A stretch of DNA of 64,000 nt, from NCBI RefSeq assembly GCF_029428675.1, contig NZ_JAJNEL010000001.1, forward strand, positions 806,001 through 870,000, read 5' to 3'. Position 1 is the first letter of the stretch, and the number at the start of each line of letters is the position of its first letter. Shown one piece after another: positions 24,460 to 34,318 of this stretch. The DNA is from Streptomyces sp. JH14 (GTDB taxonomy: Bacteria > Actinomycetota > Actinomycetes > Streptomycetales > Streptomycetaceae). The notes beneath the pieces were generated by a model. It was not told the DNA's origin. It was given only the letters and a program-made list of their open reading frames with translations, and ran no database searches. The position numbers and the translations under genes are program-made.

Positions 24460-27125
24460 GCCGTCTCGGTGACGAGGCGTTCGACGGCGGCGATGGCTTC
24501 GCCGACGGCGGCCGGGTTCTGACCGCCGCCCTGGGCGACGTCCGGCTTGCCGCCGCCACCGCCGCCGAGGGTCTTGGCTGCCGTGCGGACCAGGTCGCCG
24601 GCCTTGAGACCACGCTCACGGGCGGCCTCGTTGGTGGCGATGACGGTCAGCGGGCGGCCGTTGGCCGTGGTGAAGAGGGCCACGACGGCCGCACGGCCGC
24701 CCTGGATGCGGCCACGGACGTCGAGGACCAGCCTGCGAAGGTCGTCGGCGGAGGTGCCGTCCGGCACCTGACCGGTGACCAGGGCGACACCGCGTACGTC
24801 CTTGGCGGAATCGGCGAGCCCGGCGGCGGCCTGGAGGACCTTCTCCGCGCGGAACTTCTCGATCTCCTTCTCGGCGTCCTTCAGCTTGCCGAGCATGGAC
24901 GAGATCTTCTCGGGCAGCTCCTCGGAACGGCCCTTGACCAGCTCCTGGAGCTGGGCGACGACCGTGTGCTCCTTGGCCAGGAAGTTGTACGCGTCGACGC
25001 CCACGAGGGCCTCGATGCGGCGCACACCGGAGCCGATGGACGACTCGCCGAGCAGCTTCACCAGACCCAGCTGGGCGGTGTTGTGAACGTGCGTACCGCC
25101 GCACAGCTCCTTGGAGAAGTCGCCGATGGTGACGACCCGGACCCGCTCGCCGTACTTCTCGCCGAACTCGGCGATGGCGCCCTGCTTCTTGGCCTCGTCG
25201 ATCGACATCACCTCGGCCTGGACGTCGAGCTCCCGCGAGAGGACCTCGTTGATCTTCTGCTCGACGTCGGTGAGGACCGTGCCGGGGACGGCGGCGGGCG
25301 ATCCGAAGTCGAAGCGGAAGCGGCCCGGCGAGTTCTCCGAACCGGCCTGGGCGGCAGTCGGGCCGAGGGCGTCGCGCAGCGCCTGGTGCGTGAGGTGCGT
25401 GGCGCTGTGGGCACGGGCGATGGCACGGCGGCGGGTCAGGTCGATGGCGGCATGGACAGAGGCTCCGACCGTCACCTCGCCGACCTGGACGACACCCTTG
25501 TGGACGTGCACGCCGGGGACGGGCTTCTGCACGTCGCGGACGTCGATCACGGCACCGGTGTCGGTCCTGATCCGGCCCTGGTCGGCGAGCTGGCCGCCGC
25601 CCTCGGCGTAGAACGGGGTGCGGTCGAGGATGACCTCGATCTCGTCACCCTCGGAGGCGGCGGGCGAGGGGACCCCGTCGACGAGGAGGCCGACGACGGT
25701 CGACTCGCCCTCGGTCGTCGTGTAGCCGGTGAAGTCGGTGGCCCCGGCGCTGTCGGCGACCTCACGGTAGGCCGACAGGTCGGCGTGGCCGGTCTTCTTG
25801 GCCCGGGCATCGGCCTTGGCGCGGTCCCGCTGCTCCTTCATCAGACGGCGGAAACCGTCCTCGTCCACGGCGAGGCCCTGTTCGGCGGCCATCTCCAGCG
25901 TGAGGTCGATCGGGAAGCCCCAGGTGTCGTGGAGCAGGAACGCCTTGTCGCCGGGGAGGACCTTGCCGCCGGCGGCCTTGGTCTCGGTGACGGCGGTGTC
26001 GAGGATGTTGGTGCCGCCCTTGAGTGCCTTGAGGAAGGCGGCCTCTTCGGCGAGGGCGACGGTCTCGATGCGCTTGCGGTCGGTGACGAGCTCCGGGTAC
26101 TGCTGCCCCATCGTGTTGATCACGACGTCGACCAGATCCTTGACGACCGTGCCCGTGGCGCCCATCAGACGCATGTTGCGGATGGCGCGGCGCATGATGC
26201 GGCGCAGCACGTAGCCGCGGCCCTCGTTGCCGGGGGTGACGCCGTCGCCGATGAGCATGACGGACGTACGGATGTGGTCGGCGACGACGCGCAGCGAGAC
26301 GTCCGAACCGTGCTCGGCGCCGTAGCGGACGCCGGTGAGCTCGGTGGCCCGGTCCATGACGACGCGCATGGTGTCGGTCTCGTACATGTTCTGGACGCCC
26401 TGCAGGATCATCGCGAGGCGCTCGAGACCGAGACCGGTGTCGATGTTCTTGGACGGCAGGTCGCCGAGGATCGGGAAGTCCTCCTTGCCGTCACCGGCGC
26501 CCCGCTCGTACTGCATGAAGACGAGGTTCCAGATCTCCACGTACCGCTCGTCGTTGACGGCCGGACCGCCTTCGACGCCGAACTCGGGGCCGCGGTCGTA
26601 GTTGATCTCGGAGCAGGGTCCGCACGGGCCGGGGACGCCCATGGACCAGAAGTTGTCCTTCTTGCCGAGGCGCTGGATGCGCTCGGCCGGGACGCCGATC
26701 TTGTCGCGCCAGATCTGCTCGGCCTCGTCGTCGTCGAGGTAGACCGTGATCCACAGACGCTCGGGGTCGAGACCGAAGCCGCCGTCCGCCACGGAGGTGG
26801 TGAGAGCCTCCCAGGCGTAGCTGATGGCGCCTTCCTTGAAGTAGTCGCCGAACGAGAAGTTCCCGCACATCTGGAAGAAGGTGCCGTGCCGGGTGGTCTT
26901 GCCGACCTCTTCGATGTCCGGCGTGCGCACGCACTTCTGCACGCTGGTGACGCGGGCGGCGGGCGGCTTGACCTCGCCGAGGAAGTACGGCTTGAAGGGG
27001 ACCATGCCCGCGGGGACCAGCAGCAGAGTCGGGTCGTCCGCGATGAGCGACGCCGAAGGCACGACGGTGTGCCCGCGCTCCTCGAAGAAGCTCAGCCAGC
27101 GGCGACGAATTTCAGCCGACTCCAT
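24456..27125 (-). CDS. alaS: Alanyl-tRNA synthetase
   Basis: It charges tRNA-Ala. The 889-aa protein has the class II aminoacylation core at the N-terminus ([21 protein letters not shown]), an editing domain with [12 protein letters not shown] and CGGTHVHNT, and a C-terminal coiled-coil and Gly-rich tail ([15 protein letters not shown]). The start shares one base with the stop of the upstream 117-aa gene. It probably shares a transcript with ruvX and mltG. Confidence 0.97.
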   Translation of the reverse strand: MESAEIRRRWLSFFEERGHTVVPSASLIADDPTLLLVPAGMVPFKPYFLGEVKPPAARVTSVQKCVRTPDIEEVGKTTRHGTFFQMCGNFSFGDYFKEGAISYAWEALTTSVADGGFGLDPERLWITVYLDDDEAEQIWRDKIGVPAERIQRLGKKDNFWSMGVPGPCGPCSEINYDRGPEFGVEGGPAVNDERYVEIWNLVFMQYERGAGDGKEDFPILGDLPSKNIDTGLGLERLAMILQGVQNMYETDTMRVVMDRATELTGVRYGAEHGSDVSLRVVADHIRTSVMLIGDGVTPGNEGRGYVLRRIMRRAIRNMRLMGATGTVVKDLVDVVINTMGQQYPELVTDRKRIETVALAEEAAFLKALKGGTNILDTAVTETKAAGGKVLPGDKAFLLHDTWGFPIDLTLEMAAEQGLAVDEDGFRRLMKEQRDRAKADARAKKTGHADLSAYREVADSAGATDFTGYTTTEGESTVVGLLVDGVPSPAASEGDEIEVILDRTPFYAEGGGQLADQGRIRTDTGAVIDVRDVQKPVPGVHVHKGVVQVGEVTVGASVHAAIDLTRRRAIARAHSATHLTHQALRDALGPTAAQAGSENSPGRFRFDFGSPAAVPGTVLTDVEQKINEVLSRELDVQAEVMSIDEAKKQGAIAEFGEKYGERVRVVTIGDFSKELCGGTHVHNTAQLGLVKLLGESSIGSGVRRIEALVGVDAYNFLAKEHTVVAQLQELVKGRSEELPEKISSMLGKLKDAEKEIEKFRAEKVLQAAAGLADSAKDVRGVALVTGQVPDGTSADDLRRLVLDVRGRIQGGRAAVVALFTTANGRPLTVIATNEAARERGLKAGDLVRTAAKTLGGGGGGKPDVAQGGGQNPAAVGEAIAAVERLVTETA

Positions 27126-27478
27126 CAGTGGTCCTCATTCCGGTTGTACGAGTTGTAGGGGAGCTTGCGGTAGGTGGTGGCGTCCGCGGCCGGAGCGGGC
27201 TCGGCCGCTTCCACCGCGTGGGGACGCCGTACGGGGAGTGCGGGGTCGACCGGTGCCTCCAGGCCGAGCGCCTCGCCCAGTTCGGCCTCGCGGCGGACCA
27301 TGCCGTCGCGGACGTCGAGGGCGAAGTCCTTGAGCCGGTGACCGCTCTCGATCGCCTTGTCCGCGGCGCGCGCAGCGAGGCTCTCGGGGGTCAGCTGCCT
27401 GAGCTTTCGGTTGACCTTGGTGGTGGCCCAGACACCGGCGGCTGCGCCGGCGGTGAACCAGAACGTACGGCGGAACAT
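27125..27478 (-). CDS. Small DUF6167-like protein upstream of alaS
   Basis: The 117-aa protein has a short hydrophobic N-terminus ([21 protein letters not shown]), a basic amphipathic middle and a polar, disordered C-terminus rich in Pro/Ala ending NSYNRNEDH. It resembles the DUF6167 group of actinobacterial proteins found beside alaS. Function unknown; membrane association is likely. It overlaps alaS by one base and follows the DUF948 gene by 7 nt. Confidence 0.8.
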   Translation of the reverse strand: MFRRTFWFTAGAAAGVWATTKVNRKLRQLTPESLAARAADKAIESGHRLKDFALDVRDGMVRREAELGEALGLEAPVDPALPVRRPHAVEAAEPAPAADATTYRKLPYNSYNRNEDH

Positions 27479-27485
27479 CGCTGCG

Positions 27486-27950
27486 TCAGTCCTTAGATCC
27501 GCGGGAGCTTCTGCCGCCCTGCTTCTTGGCTCGCGCGGACGGCACCGTGCGGCCGACGATCACCGTGCGACGGGGCGCCCGGCGGGCCGGTTCGGCTTCC
27601 GGAGCGGTCCGGCGGCCGATGGCCTGCCGCACTCCGTATCCGAATGCGGCGACCTTGACGAGCGGTCCGCCGAAGGCCGATGCGACCGTGGTGGAGAGCG
27701 CCGAGGCGTTGGAGGTGACCTCCTGGACATCCGCCGCGATCGCGTCGACCTTGTCGAGCTGGGTCTGCGCGGAGCGCACGGTCGCGGAGGCGTCGGCGAG
27801 CAGCGGAACGGCCTGCTCGGTCACGTCCGCCACGAGCTTGGTGGTCGCCCTGAGCGTCTGGGCCAGCCTCACCAGTACGACGGCGAGGAACGACACCAGG
27901 ATCGCCCAGAAGACGGCCACCAGGATCCCGGCCACCTCTCCACCGGACAC
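27486..27950 (-). CDS. DUF948-family membrane-anchored protein
   Basis: The 154-aa protein has one N-terminal membrane helix (about residues 5-28, VAGILVAVFWAILVSFLAVVLV), then a long helical/coiled-coil stretch with LLADASATVRSAQTQLDKVDAIA, typical of DUF948, and a basic Ser/Arg-rich tail. Function unknown. It starts the alaS gene group and is divergent from the STAND ATPase gene. Confidence 0.82.
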   Translation of the reverse strand: MSGGEVAGILVAVFWAILVSFLAVVLVRLAQTLRATTKLVADVTEQAVPLLADASATVRSAQTQLDKVDAIAADVQEVTSNASALSTTVASAFGGPLVKVAAFGYGVRQAIGRRTAPEAEPARRAPRRTVIVGRTVPSARAKKQGGRSSRGSKD

Positions 27951-28070
27951 GTTGCACCGCTCCCCAGCTGTCGAAAGATTGTCGAATCGTCGTCTCCCGA
28001 CCCTATCGCGCCAGGGGGCACGCCCCCTACCGCATTACCGGTGAGCGGGGCGGGAGTTGCACAAAGGAGA

Positions 28071-28100
28071 TTGTACGGAGAGCTTTCGGGCCAGTACTCT
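28071..28100 (+). promoter_or_regulatory. Possible promoter of the STAND ATPase gene
   Basis: TTGTAC (28071-28076) and TACTCT (28095-28100) have -35/-10 character with an 18-nt spacer. The start site would fall near 28107, only a few bases before the ATG at 28110, so the mRNA would be nearly leaderless. That agrees with the lack of a usable Shine-Dalgarno there. Confidence 0.35.
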
Positions 28101-28109
28101 GCGTGTTTC

Positions 28110-30359
28110 ATGCGACGCTCCCAGCGCCCCTGCCCCTCCACCGGCGACTCCCCGGAGGATTCCGCGGACGACTCCCCTCACCATCCGGGCTCCGGCACCA
28201 CGGCCCGCGGCAATCTCCCGGCGGAACTGAACAGATTCGTGGGGCGCGACGAGGAGCTGGCCGATCTGGGCCGGCTGCTGGCGGAGTCGAGGCTGGTCAC
28301 CGTGGTCGGGGTGGGCGGCGTCGGAAAGACCCGGTGTGCCACCCGGGCTGCAGCACTTCTGGAGAAACGGTACTGCGACGGGGTCTGGCTGGTGGAGCTG
28401 TCCACCGTCCAGGACCCGGGTCTGCTGGAACACTCCATGATCGACGCGCTGGGACTCACGGACCACACCAGCCGCCCGCCCCGCGCGACGCTCCTCGAAC
28501 ATCTCACCGAGCGCCAGCTCCTTCTGGTACTGGACGGTTTCGAGCATCTCGTCGACGCCTGCGCCGAGTTGGTGTGCGCGCTGCTGCGCCGGGCGCCGCG
28601 GCTGCGGGTACTGGCCGCCGGACGGCTGCCCCTTGATCTGGACGGCGAGCTCACCTACCCGCTCGCGCCGATGGCCGACGAGGACGCGATGGCGCTGTTC
28701 GCGGAGCGGGCCGTGGCGGTGCGGCCGGATTTCCGGCTGACCGAGGAGAACCGCGGACCGGCGCGGGAGCTGTGCCGCCGGCTGGACGGGATCCCGCTCG
28801 CGCTGGAGCTGGCCGCCGGACGGCTGCGCGCCCTGTCCACGGAGCAGGTGGTGCAGCGCCTGGACGACCGCTTCCGGCTGCTGACCGGCAGCAGCCGCAG
28901 TGCGCTGGCGCGTCATCAGACACTCCGTACGGCCATCGGCTGGAGCCATGAGCTGTGCGCCCCGGAGCAGCGTCTGCTGTGGGCCCGGCTGTCGGTCTTC
29001 GCCGGGCAGTTCGACCTGGAGGCCGTCGAGTACGTCTGCAGCGGGCCCGAGTTGCCGGCCGAGTCGGTGCTCGATGTGCTGACCGGGCTGCTGGCGCAGT
29101 CCGTGGTCCTGCGCGAGGACTCGGCCGTGGGCACCCGCTACCGGATGCTGGACACGGTGCGCGAGTACGGCGCCGACTGGCTGGCGGCCATCGGCGACAC
29201 GGACCGGCTGCGGCGCCGGCACCGTGACTGGTACCTGGGGCTCGCCACCTGGTGCGAGCTCGACTGGTTCAGCCCGCGGCAGGGCGAGGTGGCGGCCCGG
29301 GCGGAGTGCGAACTGCCCAATCTCCGCCGGGCGATGGAGTGTTCGCTGGACAGCCCGGAAGAGGCCCATCTCGCGCAGTACCTCGCGGGCACCCTCTGGT
29401 TCCTGTGGGTCGGCTGCGGGCGCCTCTCGGAGGGGCGGCACTGGCTGAACCACGTCCTGGAGGAGGAGACGCCGTACGAGCCCTCCCGGCTCAAGGCGCT
29501 GTGGGTGCTCGGGTACGTGGCGGTGCTGCAGGGGGACCCGATCGGGGCGATCTCCGCGCTGCAGGAGTGCCGGGAGGAGGCGGACCGGACCGGCGACCGG
29601 GCGGCCCAGGCGTACGCGGTGCACCGCACGGGCTGTCTGGCCCTCGTCACGGACGACATGGTCCGCGCGGAGGAGCTGCTGCAGGACGCGCTGGACCGCT
29701 ACCGCGATCTGGGCGAGCTGAACAGCAATGTGCTGATGGCCCAGATCGAACTGGCGATGGCGGTCGGGTTCCGCGGGGACCTGGCGGCCGCGGCGGCGAT
29801 CTGCGAGGAGGTCAGGGAGGTCTGCGAGGACCGCGGAGAGCGTTGGGCGCTCTCGTACGCGCTCTATGTGCTGGCGTACGCGGAGCTGCAGCAGGGGCGG
29901 CCGGACGGTGCCCGGGAACTGCTCAGGGAGTCCTTGGCGATCGGTCACGCCTTCCACGACCTGCTCGGCTCCGTGCTCACGATGGAGCTGCTGGCCCTGG
30001 TCACGGTGATCGAGGGGGATGCGGCGGAAGCGGCGGTGCTGCAAGGGGCCGCCGAGCGCATCTGGCCGTCGGTGGGGCTGCCGCTCTTCGGCTCGGCGTA
30101 CTACGGAAGGCCCCGGGCCGAGTGCGAGGCGCTGGCGCGGCGGGCACTGGGCGACGCACCGTACGAGTCGGGGCGGCTGGCGGGTGCGCGACTTGATCCG
30201 GACACGGCGGTGACCAGGGCGCTGGCGAGCCGGCCGGTGGGCCGCCCGGTCGTGCAGGGGCAGCGGCCCGGTCCCGGCCCGGTACCGGGCAGGGACGGCA
30301 GAACGCGGAAGCCCGCCGCCTCCCCGACGACGGGGAGGGGCGGGCCTGAGCGCTGGTGA
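28110..30359 (+). CDS. STAND-type (NB-ARC-like) ATPase with C-terminal TPR-like repeats
   Basis: The 749-aa protein has a short polar N-terminus, a nucleotide-binding domain with Walker A GVGGVGKT (residues 67-74) and Walker B-like LLLVLDGFEHL (about 130), a winged-helix part, and a helical TPR-like region from about 390 to 640. This is the architecture of AfsR/LuxR-family ATPases, but no DNA-binding domain is seen at either end. Family members act as signal-sensing switches; the signal is unknown. The last 40 residues are Pro/Arg/Gly-rich and partly encoded by a terminator-like hairpin. The ATG at 28110 is the best start but lacks a clear ribosome-binding site. Confidence 0.85.
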   Translation: MRRSQRPCPSTGDSPEDSADDSPHHPGSGTTARGNLPAELNRFVGRDEELADLGRLLAESRLVTVVGVGGVGKTRCATRAAALLEKRYCDGVWLVELSTVQDPGLLEHSMIDALGLTDHTSRPPRATLLEHLTERQLLLVLDGFEHLVDACAELVCALLRRAPRLRVLAAGRLPLDLDGELTYPLAPMADEDAMALFAERAVAVRPDFRLTEENRGPARELCRRLDGIPLALELAAGRLRALSTEQVVQRLDDRFRLLTGSSRSALARHQTLRTAIGWSHELCAPEQRLLWARLSVFAGQFDLEAVEYVCSGPELPAESVLDVLTGLLAQSVVLREDSAVGTRYRMLDTVREYGADWLAAIGDTDRLRRRHRDWYLGLATWCELDWFSPRQGEVAARAECELPNLRRAMECSLDSPEEAHLAQYLAGTLWFLWVGCGRLSEGRHWLNHVLEEETPYEPSRLKALWVLGYVAVLQGDPIGAISALQECREEADRTGDRAAQAYAVHRTGCLALVTDDMVRAEELLQDALDRYRDLGELNSNVLMAQIELAMAVGFRGDLAAAAAICEEVREVCEDRGERWALSYALYVLAYAELQQGRPDGARELLRESLAIGHAFHDLLGSVLTMELLALVTVIEGDAAEAAVLQGAAERIWPSVGLPLFGSAYYGRPRAECEALARRALGDAPYESGRLAGARLDPDTAVTRALASRPVGRPVVQGQRPGPGPVPGRDGRTRKPAASPTTGRGGPERW
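30311..30345. terminator. Hairpin between the convergent STAND ATPase and rpsD genes
   Basis: GCCCGCCGCCTCCCCG (30311-30326) and CGGGGAGGGGCGGGC (30331-30345) pair with one bulged G and an ACGA loop. It lies inside the 3' end of the ATPase coding frame and 32 nt past the rpsD stop, so it probably serves rpsD and perhaps both genes. Confidence 0.6.
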
Positions 30360-30376
30360 GAGCGGCTACGCCTGGA

Positions 30377-30991
30377 TCAGCGGGCGTAGTACTCGACGAC
30401 GAGCTGCTCGTCGCAGATCACCGGGATTTCCTTGCGGTTCGGGTCCCGGTCAAGGCGGAAGGCCAGGGCCTTCAGGTTCACCTGCAGGTAGCGCGGGGTC
30501 TCGCCGTCGGGGGCGTAACCACCCTCGCGGGCCACCTGGAAGGGGTGCTTGTCGCGGCTGCGCTCGCGGACCGTCACGACGTTGTCGGGACGGACGCGGA
30601 AGGACGGCTTGTCGACCTTGCGGCCGTCGACCTCGATGTGGCCGTGGACGACCATCTGGCGGGCCTGGTAGATCGTGCGGGCGATGCCCGAACGCAGGAC
30701 CAGCGCGTCGAGACGGCGCTCGAGCTCGACGACGAGCGCCTCGCCCGTCTTGCCCTCGGCCTTCTTGGCACGGTCGTAGGCGCGCGCCATCTGGCGCTCG
30801 CTGATGTCGTACTGGGCGCGCAGACGCTGCTTCTCGAGCAGACGGACCTTGTAGTCCGAGTTCTGCTTGCGGCCACGGCCGTGCTCGCCCGGCGGGTAGG
30901 GGCGGGCCTCGAAGTACTTGACGGCCTTCGGCGTCAGCGCGATGCCGAGCGCACGAGACTTCTTGACCTTGGGACGCGACTGATTAGGCAC
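30377..30991 (-). CDS. rpsD: 30S ribosomal protein S4 (uS4)
   Basis: S4 nucleates 30S assembly on the 5' domain of 16S rRNA. The 204-aa protein has the S4 RNA-binding domain with [30 protein letters not shown]. The zinc-binding cysteines of some S4 proteins are absent from the N-terminal region (a zinc-free form). The GTG start has GGAG 5 nt upstream. It is encoded alone, away from the ribosomal protein operons, as I recall for Streptomyces. Its promoter region overlaps that of the divergent DUF2470 gene. Confidence 0.97.
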   Translation of the reverse strand: MPNQSRPKVKKSRALGIALTPKAVKYFEARPYPPGEHGRGRKQNSDYKVRLLEKQRLRAQYDISERQMARAYDRAKKAEGKTGEALVVELERRLDALVLRSGIARTIYQARQMVVHGHIEVDGRKVDKPSFRVRPDNVVTVRERSRDKHPFQVAREGGYAPDGETPRYLQVNLKALAFRLDRDPNRKEIPVICDEQLVVEYYAR

Positions 30992-31014
30992 GTTCTCCAG
31001 ACCTCCGTTGTGGG

Positions 31015-31033
31015 TTAGGTTAGGCTCACCTTA
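31015..31033 (+). promoter_or_regulatory. Iron box (DmdR/IdeR-type operator)
   Basis: TTAGGTTAGGCTCACCTTA matches the 19-bp DtxR/IdeR/DmdR consensus TTAGGTTAGGCTAACCTAA at 17 positions. It lies 15-33 nt before the DUF2470 gene and 24 nt from the divergent rpsD start. Iron-loaded DmdR would be expected to block the DUF2470 promoter; an effect on rpsD is possible but unproven. Confidence 0.78.
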
Positions 31034-31047
31034 CTCAAGGAGATCGC

Positions 31048-31881
31048 ATGTCTCGCCCTGGGAACACCACACACGTCACGGACAGCACTGACAGCGTCGA
31101 CGCCAACGGAGGCGCCGATACGACGGAGGACCGATCAGATCGTGGTCAGCCGCGTCCCAGCGGGCTTGAAAACACTCGGATGCCGTCAGCAGCCGAGCGC
31201 ACACGAACTCTCGTACAGAGTACCTGTTCGGCGGTGCTGCTCGTCCCCGGGCTCACCACAACCGGTTTCGACCAGCTGGTGCCGCTCGACCGGAGCGTCG
31301 GTCCCGAGGGGGATGTGTTCCTCGAATTCCCCGCCGACTCCCCCGCTGTACGGGCCGCGACGCACGCCCAGGACGACGAGCTCACCGCCGTGCTGGAGAT
31401 CACGGACGTCGCACCGGTCTCCGTGCCGCACCGCATCCGCGGCCGCGGCCGGGTCTCCGGCTGGCTCACCAGCGTACCGGGCATGGCCGGGCCCGGCCGG
31501 ATGATGCTGCGCCTGGAGACCGGCGAGGCGTACGTCGACGATCTGTGGGGCGCCCAGGACGTCGAGCCGGAGGAGTTCCGGGACGCGGCCGCCGACCCGC
31601 TCGTCGCCCACGAGGCGGAGCTGCTGCAGCATCTGCACGCGACGCACGGCGAACAGCTGGCGATGCTCAGCGGCCTGCTGGGCGAGCGGACCGCCGGCGG
31701 CTGCGCCGATCACCGGCCCTCCGTCGTGCCGGTCGCGCTCGACCGGCACGGATTGCGGGTGCGCTTCTGCGAGGCCGACGGGAGGTGCTTCGACGCACGC
31801 TTCGAGTTCCCCGATCCGGTGCGCGACCTCACCGAGCTGCGCCACGCGATGCACGCTCTCTTCGATGCGGCCGCCCGCTGA
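31048..31881 (+). CDS. DUF2470 / HugZ-like protein, probable iron-regulated heme-handling protein
   Basis: The 277-aa protein has a disordered acidic N-terminus (about 45 residues), a split-barrel (pyridoxamine-phosphate-oxidase-like) region with FDQLVPLDRSVGPEGDVFLEFP, and a C-terminal DUF2470-type region (ADPLVAHEAELLQHLHATHGEQL). Relatives with this pairing bind or degrade heme (HugZ group); the exact activity here is inferred. AAGGAG 5 nt before the ATG at 31048 supports this start; an internal ATG at codon 45 would skip the disordered part. An iron box lies directly upstream. It converges with rarA, 17 nt apart. Confidence 0.85.
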   Translation: MSRPGNTTHVTDSTDSVDANGGADTTEDRSDRGQPRPSGLENTRMPSAAERTRTLVQSTCSAVLLVPGLTTTGFDQLVPLDRSVGPEGDVFLEFPADSPAVRAATHAQDDELTAVLEITDVAPVSVPHRIRGRGRVSGWLTSVPGMAGPGRMMLRLETGEAYVDDLWGAQDVEPEEFRDAAADPLVAHEAELLQHLHATHGEQLAMLSGLLGERTAGGCADHRPSVVPVALDRHGLRVRFCEADGRCFDARFEFPDPVRDLTELRHAMHALFDAAAR

Positions 31882-31898
31882 ACGTACGCCGGCGAGCC

Positions 31899-33281
31899 CT
31901 ACGGCTCCGTCGCGCCGTCGGAGCCGTCGCGGTCCTCGCGGCCGAGCCGGTCGCGGACCCGGTCCACCACGTCCGCGTACCGCGCCTCCGCGCCGTAGCG
32001 CGTGGGCCGGTAGTAGCGCTTGCCGCGGACCGCGTCCGGGGCGTACTGCTGGGCGGCGATACCGCCGGGGACGTCGTGGGGATAAACGTAGCCCTGGGCA
32101 TGCCCCAGCTTGGCGGCCCCCTTGTAGTGGCCGTCGCGCAGATGGGCCGGGACCGGGCCCGCGAGGCCGCCCCGCACGTCCGCCTGGGCCGCGGAGATCG
32201 CCAGCGTCGCCGCATTGGACTTGGGGGCGAGCGCCAGCGCGATCGTGGCGTGGCTGAGGGTGAGCGCCGCCTCGGGGAAACCGATCATGGCGACGGCCTG
32301 CGCGGCGGCGACCGCCGTGGGCAACGCGGTCGGGTCGGCGAGACCGATGTCCTCGCTGGCGGAGATCATCAGCCTGCGGGCGATGAACCGCGGGTCCTCC
32401 CCCGCCTCGATCATCCGGGCCAGATAGTGCAGCGCGGCATCCACGTCGGAGCCGCGGATCGACTTGATCAGCGCGCTCGCCACGTCGTAGTGCTGGTCGC
32501 CGTCCCGGTCGTACTTCACGGCCGCCCGGTCGACGGTCGCCTCGACCGTGGAGAGGGTGATCTCCTTCTCCTGCGTGGCGAGGGCCGCGCCGGCCGCGGC
32601 CTCCAGCGCCGTCAGCGCGCGCCGCGCGTCGCCGCCCGCGATGCGCAGCAGATGCGCCTCCGCGTCCTCGGGGAGGGTGACCGCACCGGCGAGACCGCGC
32701 TCGTCGGTCAGGGCGCGGTGCATCAGGGCGCGCAGATCGTCGTCGGTGAGCGATTCGAGGGTCAGGAGCAGCGAGCGCGACAGCAGCGGCGAGATGATCG
32801 AGAAGTACGGATTCTCGGTCGTCGCTGCGATCAGCGTCACCCAGCGGTTCTCCACGGCCGGCAGCAGTGAGTCCTGCTGGGCCTTGGAGAAGCGGTGGAT
32901 CTCGTCGAGGAAGAGGACGGTCTCCTTGCCGTAGCCACCGGTGGCACGGCGGGCGCCCTCGATGACCGCCCGTACCTCCTTGACTCCCGCGGTGATCGCG
33001 GAGAGCTCGACGAAGCGCTTGTTGGTGGCCTTGCTGACCACGTACGCCAGCGTCGTCTTGCCGATACCGGGCGGACCCCAGAGGATCACCGAGGACGGAC
33101 CCGCGGGGCCGCCGCTCCCTTCGCCGACGAGGCGGCGCAGCGGGGAGCCCGGCTTCAGCAGATGCTGCTGACCGACGACCTCGTCGAGGCTACGGGGACG
33201 CATCCGGACAGCGAGGGGGCTGCTGGACGGGTCCTTCTCCTGGCGGTCTTCGGCAGCTGCGGTAAAGAGGTCGGGCTCCAC
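31899..33281 (-). CDS. rarA: Replication-associated recombination protein RarA (MgsA) ATPase
   Basis: RarA is a clamp-loader-like AAA+ ATPase acting at stalled forks with SSB. The 460-aa protein has Walker [10 protein letters not shown] (residues 69-77), Walker [11 protein letters not shown], sensor ATTENPYF, and the C-terminal tetramerisation region with [24 protein letters not shown]. The GTG start at 33281 lies just 8 nt after a DNA-damage-type -10 box, so the transcript is probably leaderless and lacks a Shine-Dalgarno. Confidence 0.95.
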   Translation of the reverse strand: MEPDLFTAAAEDRQEKDPSSSPLAVRMRPRSLDEVVGQQHLLKPGSPLRRLVGEGSGGPAGPSSVILWGPPGIGKTTLAYVVSKATNKRFVELSAITAGVKEVRAVIEGARRATGGYGKETVLFLDEIHRFSKAQQDSLLPAVENRWVTLIAATTENPYFSIISPLLSRSLLLTLESLTDDDLRALMHRALTDERGLAGAVTLPEDAEAHLLRIAGGDARRALTALEAAAGAALATQEKEITLSTVEATVDRAAVKYDRDGDQHYDVASALIKSIRGSDVDAALHYLARMIEAGEDPRFIARRLMISASEDIGLADPTALPTAVAAAQAVAMIGFPEAALTLSHATIALALAPKSNAATLAISAAQADVRGGLAGPVPAHLRDGHYKGAAKLGHAQGYVYPHDVPGGIAAQQYAPDAVRGKRYYRPTRYGAEARYADVVDRVRDRLGREDRDGSDGATEP

Positions 33282-33288
33282 GTTTTGA

Positions 33289-33311
33289 AGCCTATGTCAC
33301 GGCACTGACAG
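33289..33311 (-). promoter_or_regulatory. RecA-independent DNA-damage promoter (PafBC-type) of rarA
   Basis: On the minus strand CTGTCAGTG (33311-33303), exactly 8 nt, then TAGGCT (33294-33289) matches the mycobacterial RecA-NDp consensus tTGTCRgtg-N8-TAnnnT at all but the first, weakly conserved base. The predicted start is at or next to the rarA GTG. Confidence 0.72.
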
Positions 33312-33347
33312 CAACGCCGGGCCGGTCCCCGCTCCCGGCCCGTGCGG

Positions 33348-33983
33348 TCAGCTGGTCCAGAAGTCCCACCAGCGGGTCAGGATCAGCATGCCGATGATGC
33401 CGACCCAGAGGACCGGCGGCACCCAGTGGAACTCCGTCAGTCCGTTGCGCAGCCAGTTCGGCGCGGGCAGGATCCGGTGCTTGATGTTGTGCGTGGTGAC
33501 GTAGCAGAACATGAAGATCGTCGCGACCCAGGCCAGGCAGCACCACAGGCAGAGCGAGTTGATGTTGTACAGCGACTGGTACTGGAGCCACGTGCAGAAG
33601 CCGACACCGAAGAGCGTGCCCGCGTTGAGGCCGAGCCAGTACCAGCTGCGGAAGCGGGCCCCGGCGAGCAGGGCCATGCCGATACCGATGACCACGGAGT
33701 AGGTGGCGAGTCCGAGCATCGGGTTCGGGAAGCCGAAGACGGACGCCTGCGCGCTCTTCATGATGTTGCCGCACGAGACGACGGGGTTGAGGCTGCAGCC
33801 CGGGGTGAAGGTGGGGTCCTCGAGCAGCTTGAACTTGTCGATCGTGATGACCCAGGCGGCGAGGAGGCCGGCGGCGCCGGTGATCACCAGCAGCAGCGCG
33901 AACGCACGACCGCCGCCGATGGTCCTCTTCCCGCCGACCTCGTCCTGGTCGGATGAGGGGTGGTCAACCGCTGCAGTCGTCAT
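33348..33983 (-). CDS. Vitamin K epoxide reductase (VKOR)-family membrane protein
   Basis: Bacterial VKOR reoxidises DsbA-like proteins outside the cell using quinone. The 211-aa protein has five likely membrane helices. The redox pair C145-L-W-C148 lies at the membrane surface and the loop pair C63/C71 is present, so all four catalytic cysteines are intact. An extra C149 follows the CxxC. No fused thioredoxin domain is present. It lies upstream of rarA on the same strand, 66 nt away. Confidence 0.9.
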   Translation of the reverse strand: MTTAAVDHPSSDQDEVGGKRTIGGGRAFALLLVITGAAGLLAAWVITIDKFKLLEDPTFTPGCSLNPVVSCGNIMKSAQASVFGFPNPMLGLATYSVVIGIGMALLAGARFRSWYWLGLNAGTLFGVGFCTWLQYQSLYNINSLCLWCCLAWVATIFMFCYVTTHNIKHRILPAPNWLRNGLTEFHWVPPVLWVGIIGMLILTRWWDFWTS

Positions 33984-34273
33984 ATCGCCGTTCCATCATT
34001 GAGTGGCCTGCTGGGCATGGTCATTGTGCCGCACCACCCCATCAGTCATCCGTTCGATGAACATAAAGATGTACCGGCGAAGCGGCGTCCACACGTCCTC
34101 CACCCCCGGCCCGGCCCCGGCCGAACGGGGCTGCGCAGGCGTTACGGACGACGATCCGCCGCGCCACGGGCGGCCACCCTTCGCCCCGGCCCCGGCAGAC
34201 CTTCCCGGCCCGTTCATGCGCAGGGATGAAAGACCGCTCACGAGGTTGACGACACGCGCGACGGAGACGCACG
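33984..34273. other. Intergenic region, no gene seen
   Basis: About 290 bp between the VKOR start and the hisS terminator. Short open frames exist on both strands, but none has a ribosome-binding site plus protein-like composition. It should contain the VKOR promoter; no convincing boxes were found. Confidence 0.5.
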
Positions 34274-34302
34274 GTGCCCGCCCGGCGGGACCGGGCGGGC
34301 AC
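34274..34302 (-). terminator. Terminator after hisS
   Basis: GTGCCCGCCCGG (34274-34285) and CCGGGCGGGCAC (34291-34302) form a perfect 12-bp stem with a 5-nt loop, 16 nt past the hisS stop. Confidence 0.75.
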
Positions 34303-34318
34303 AGGCGCAGACGGTGGA

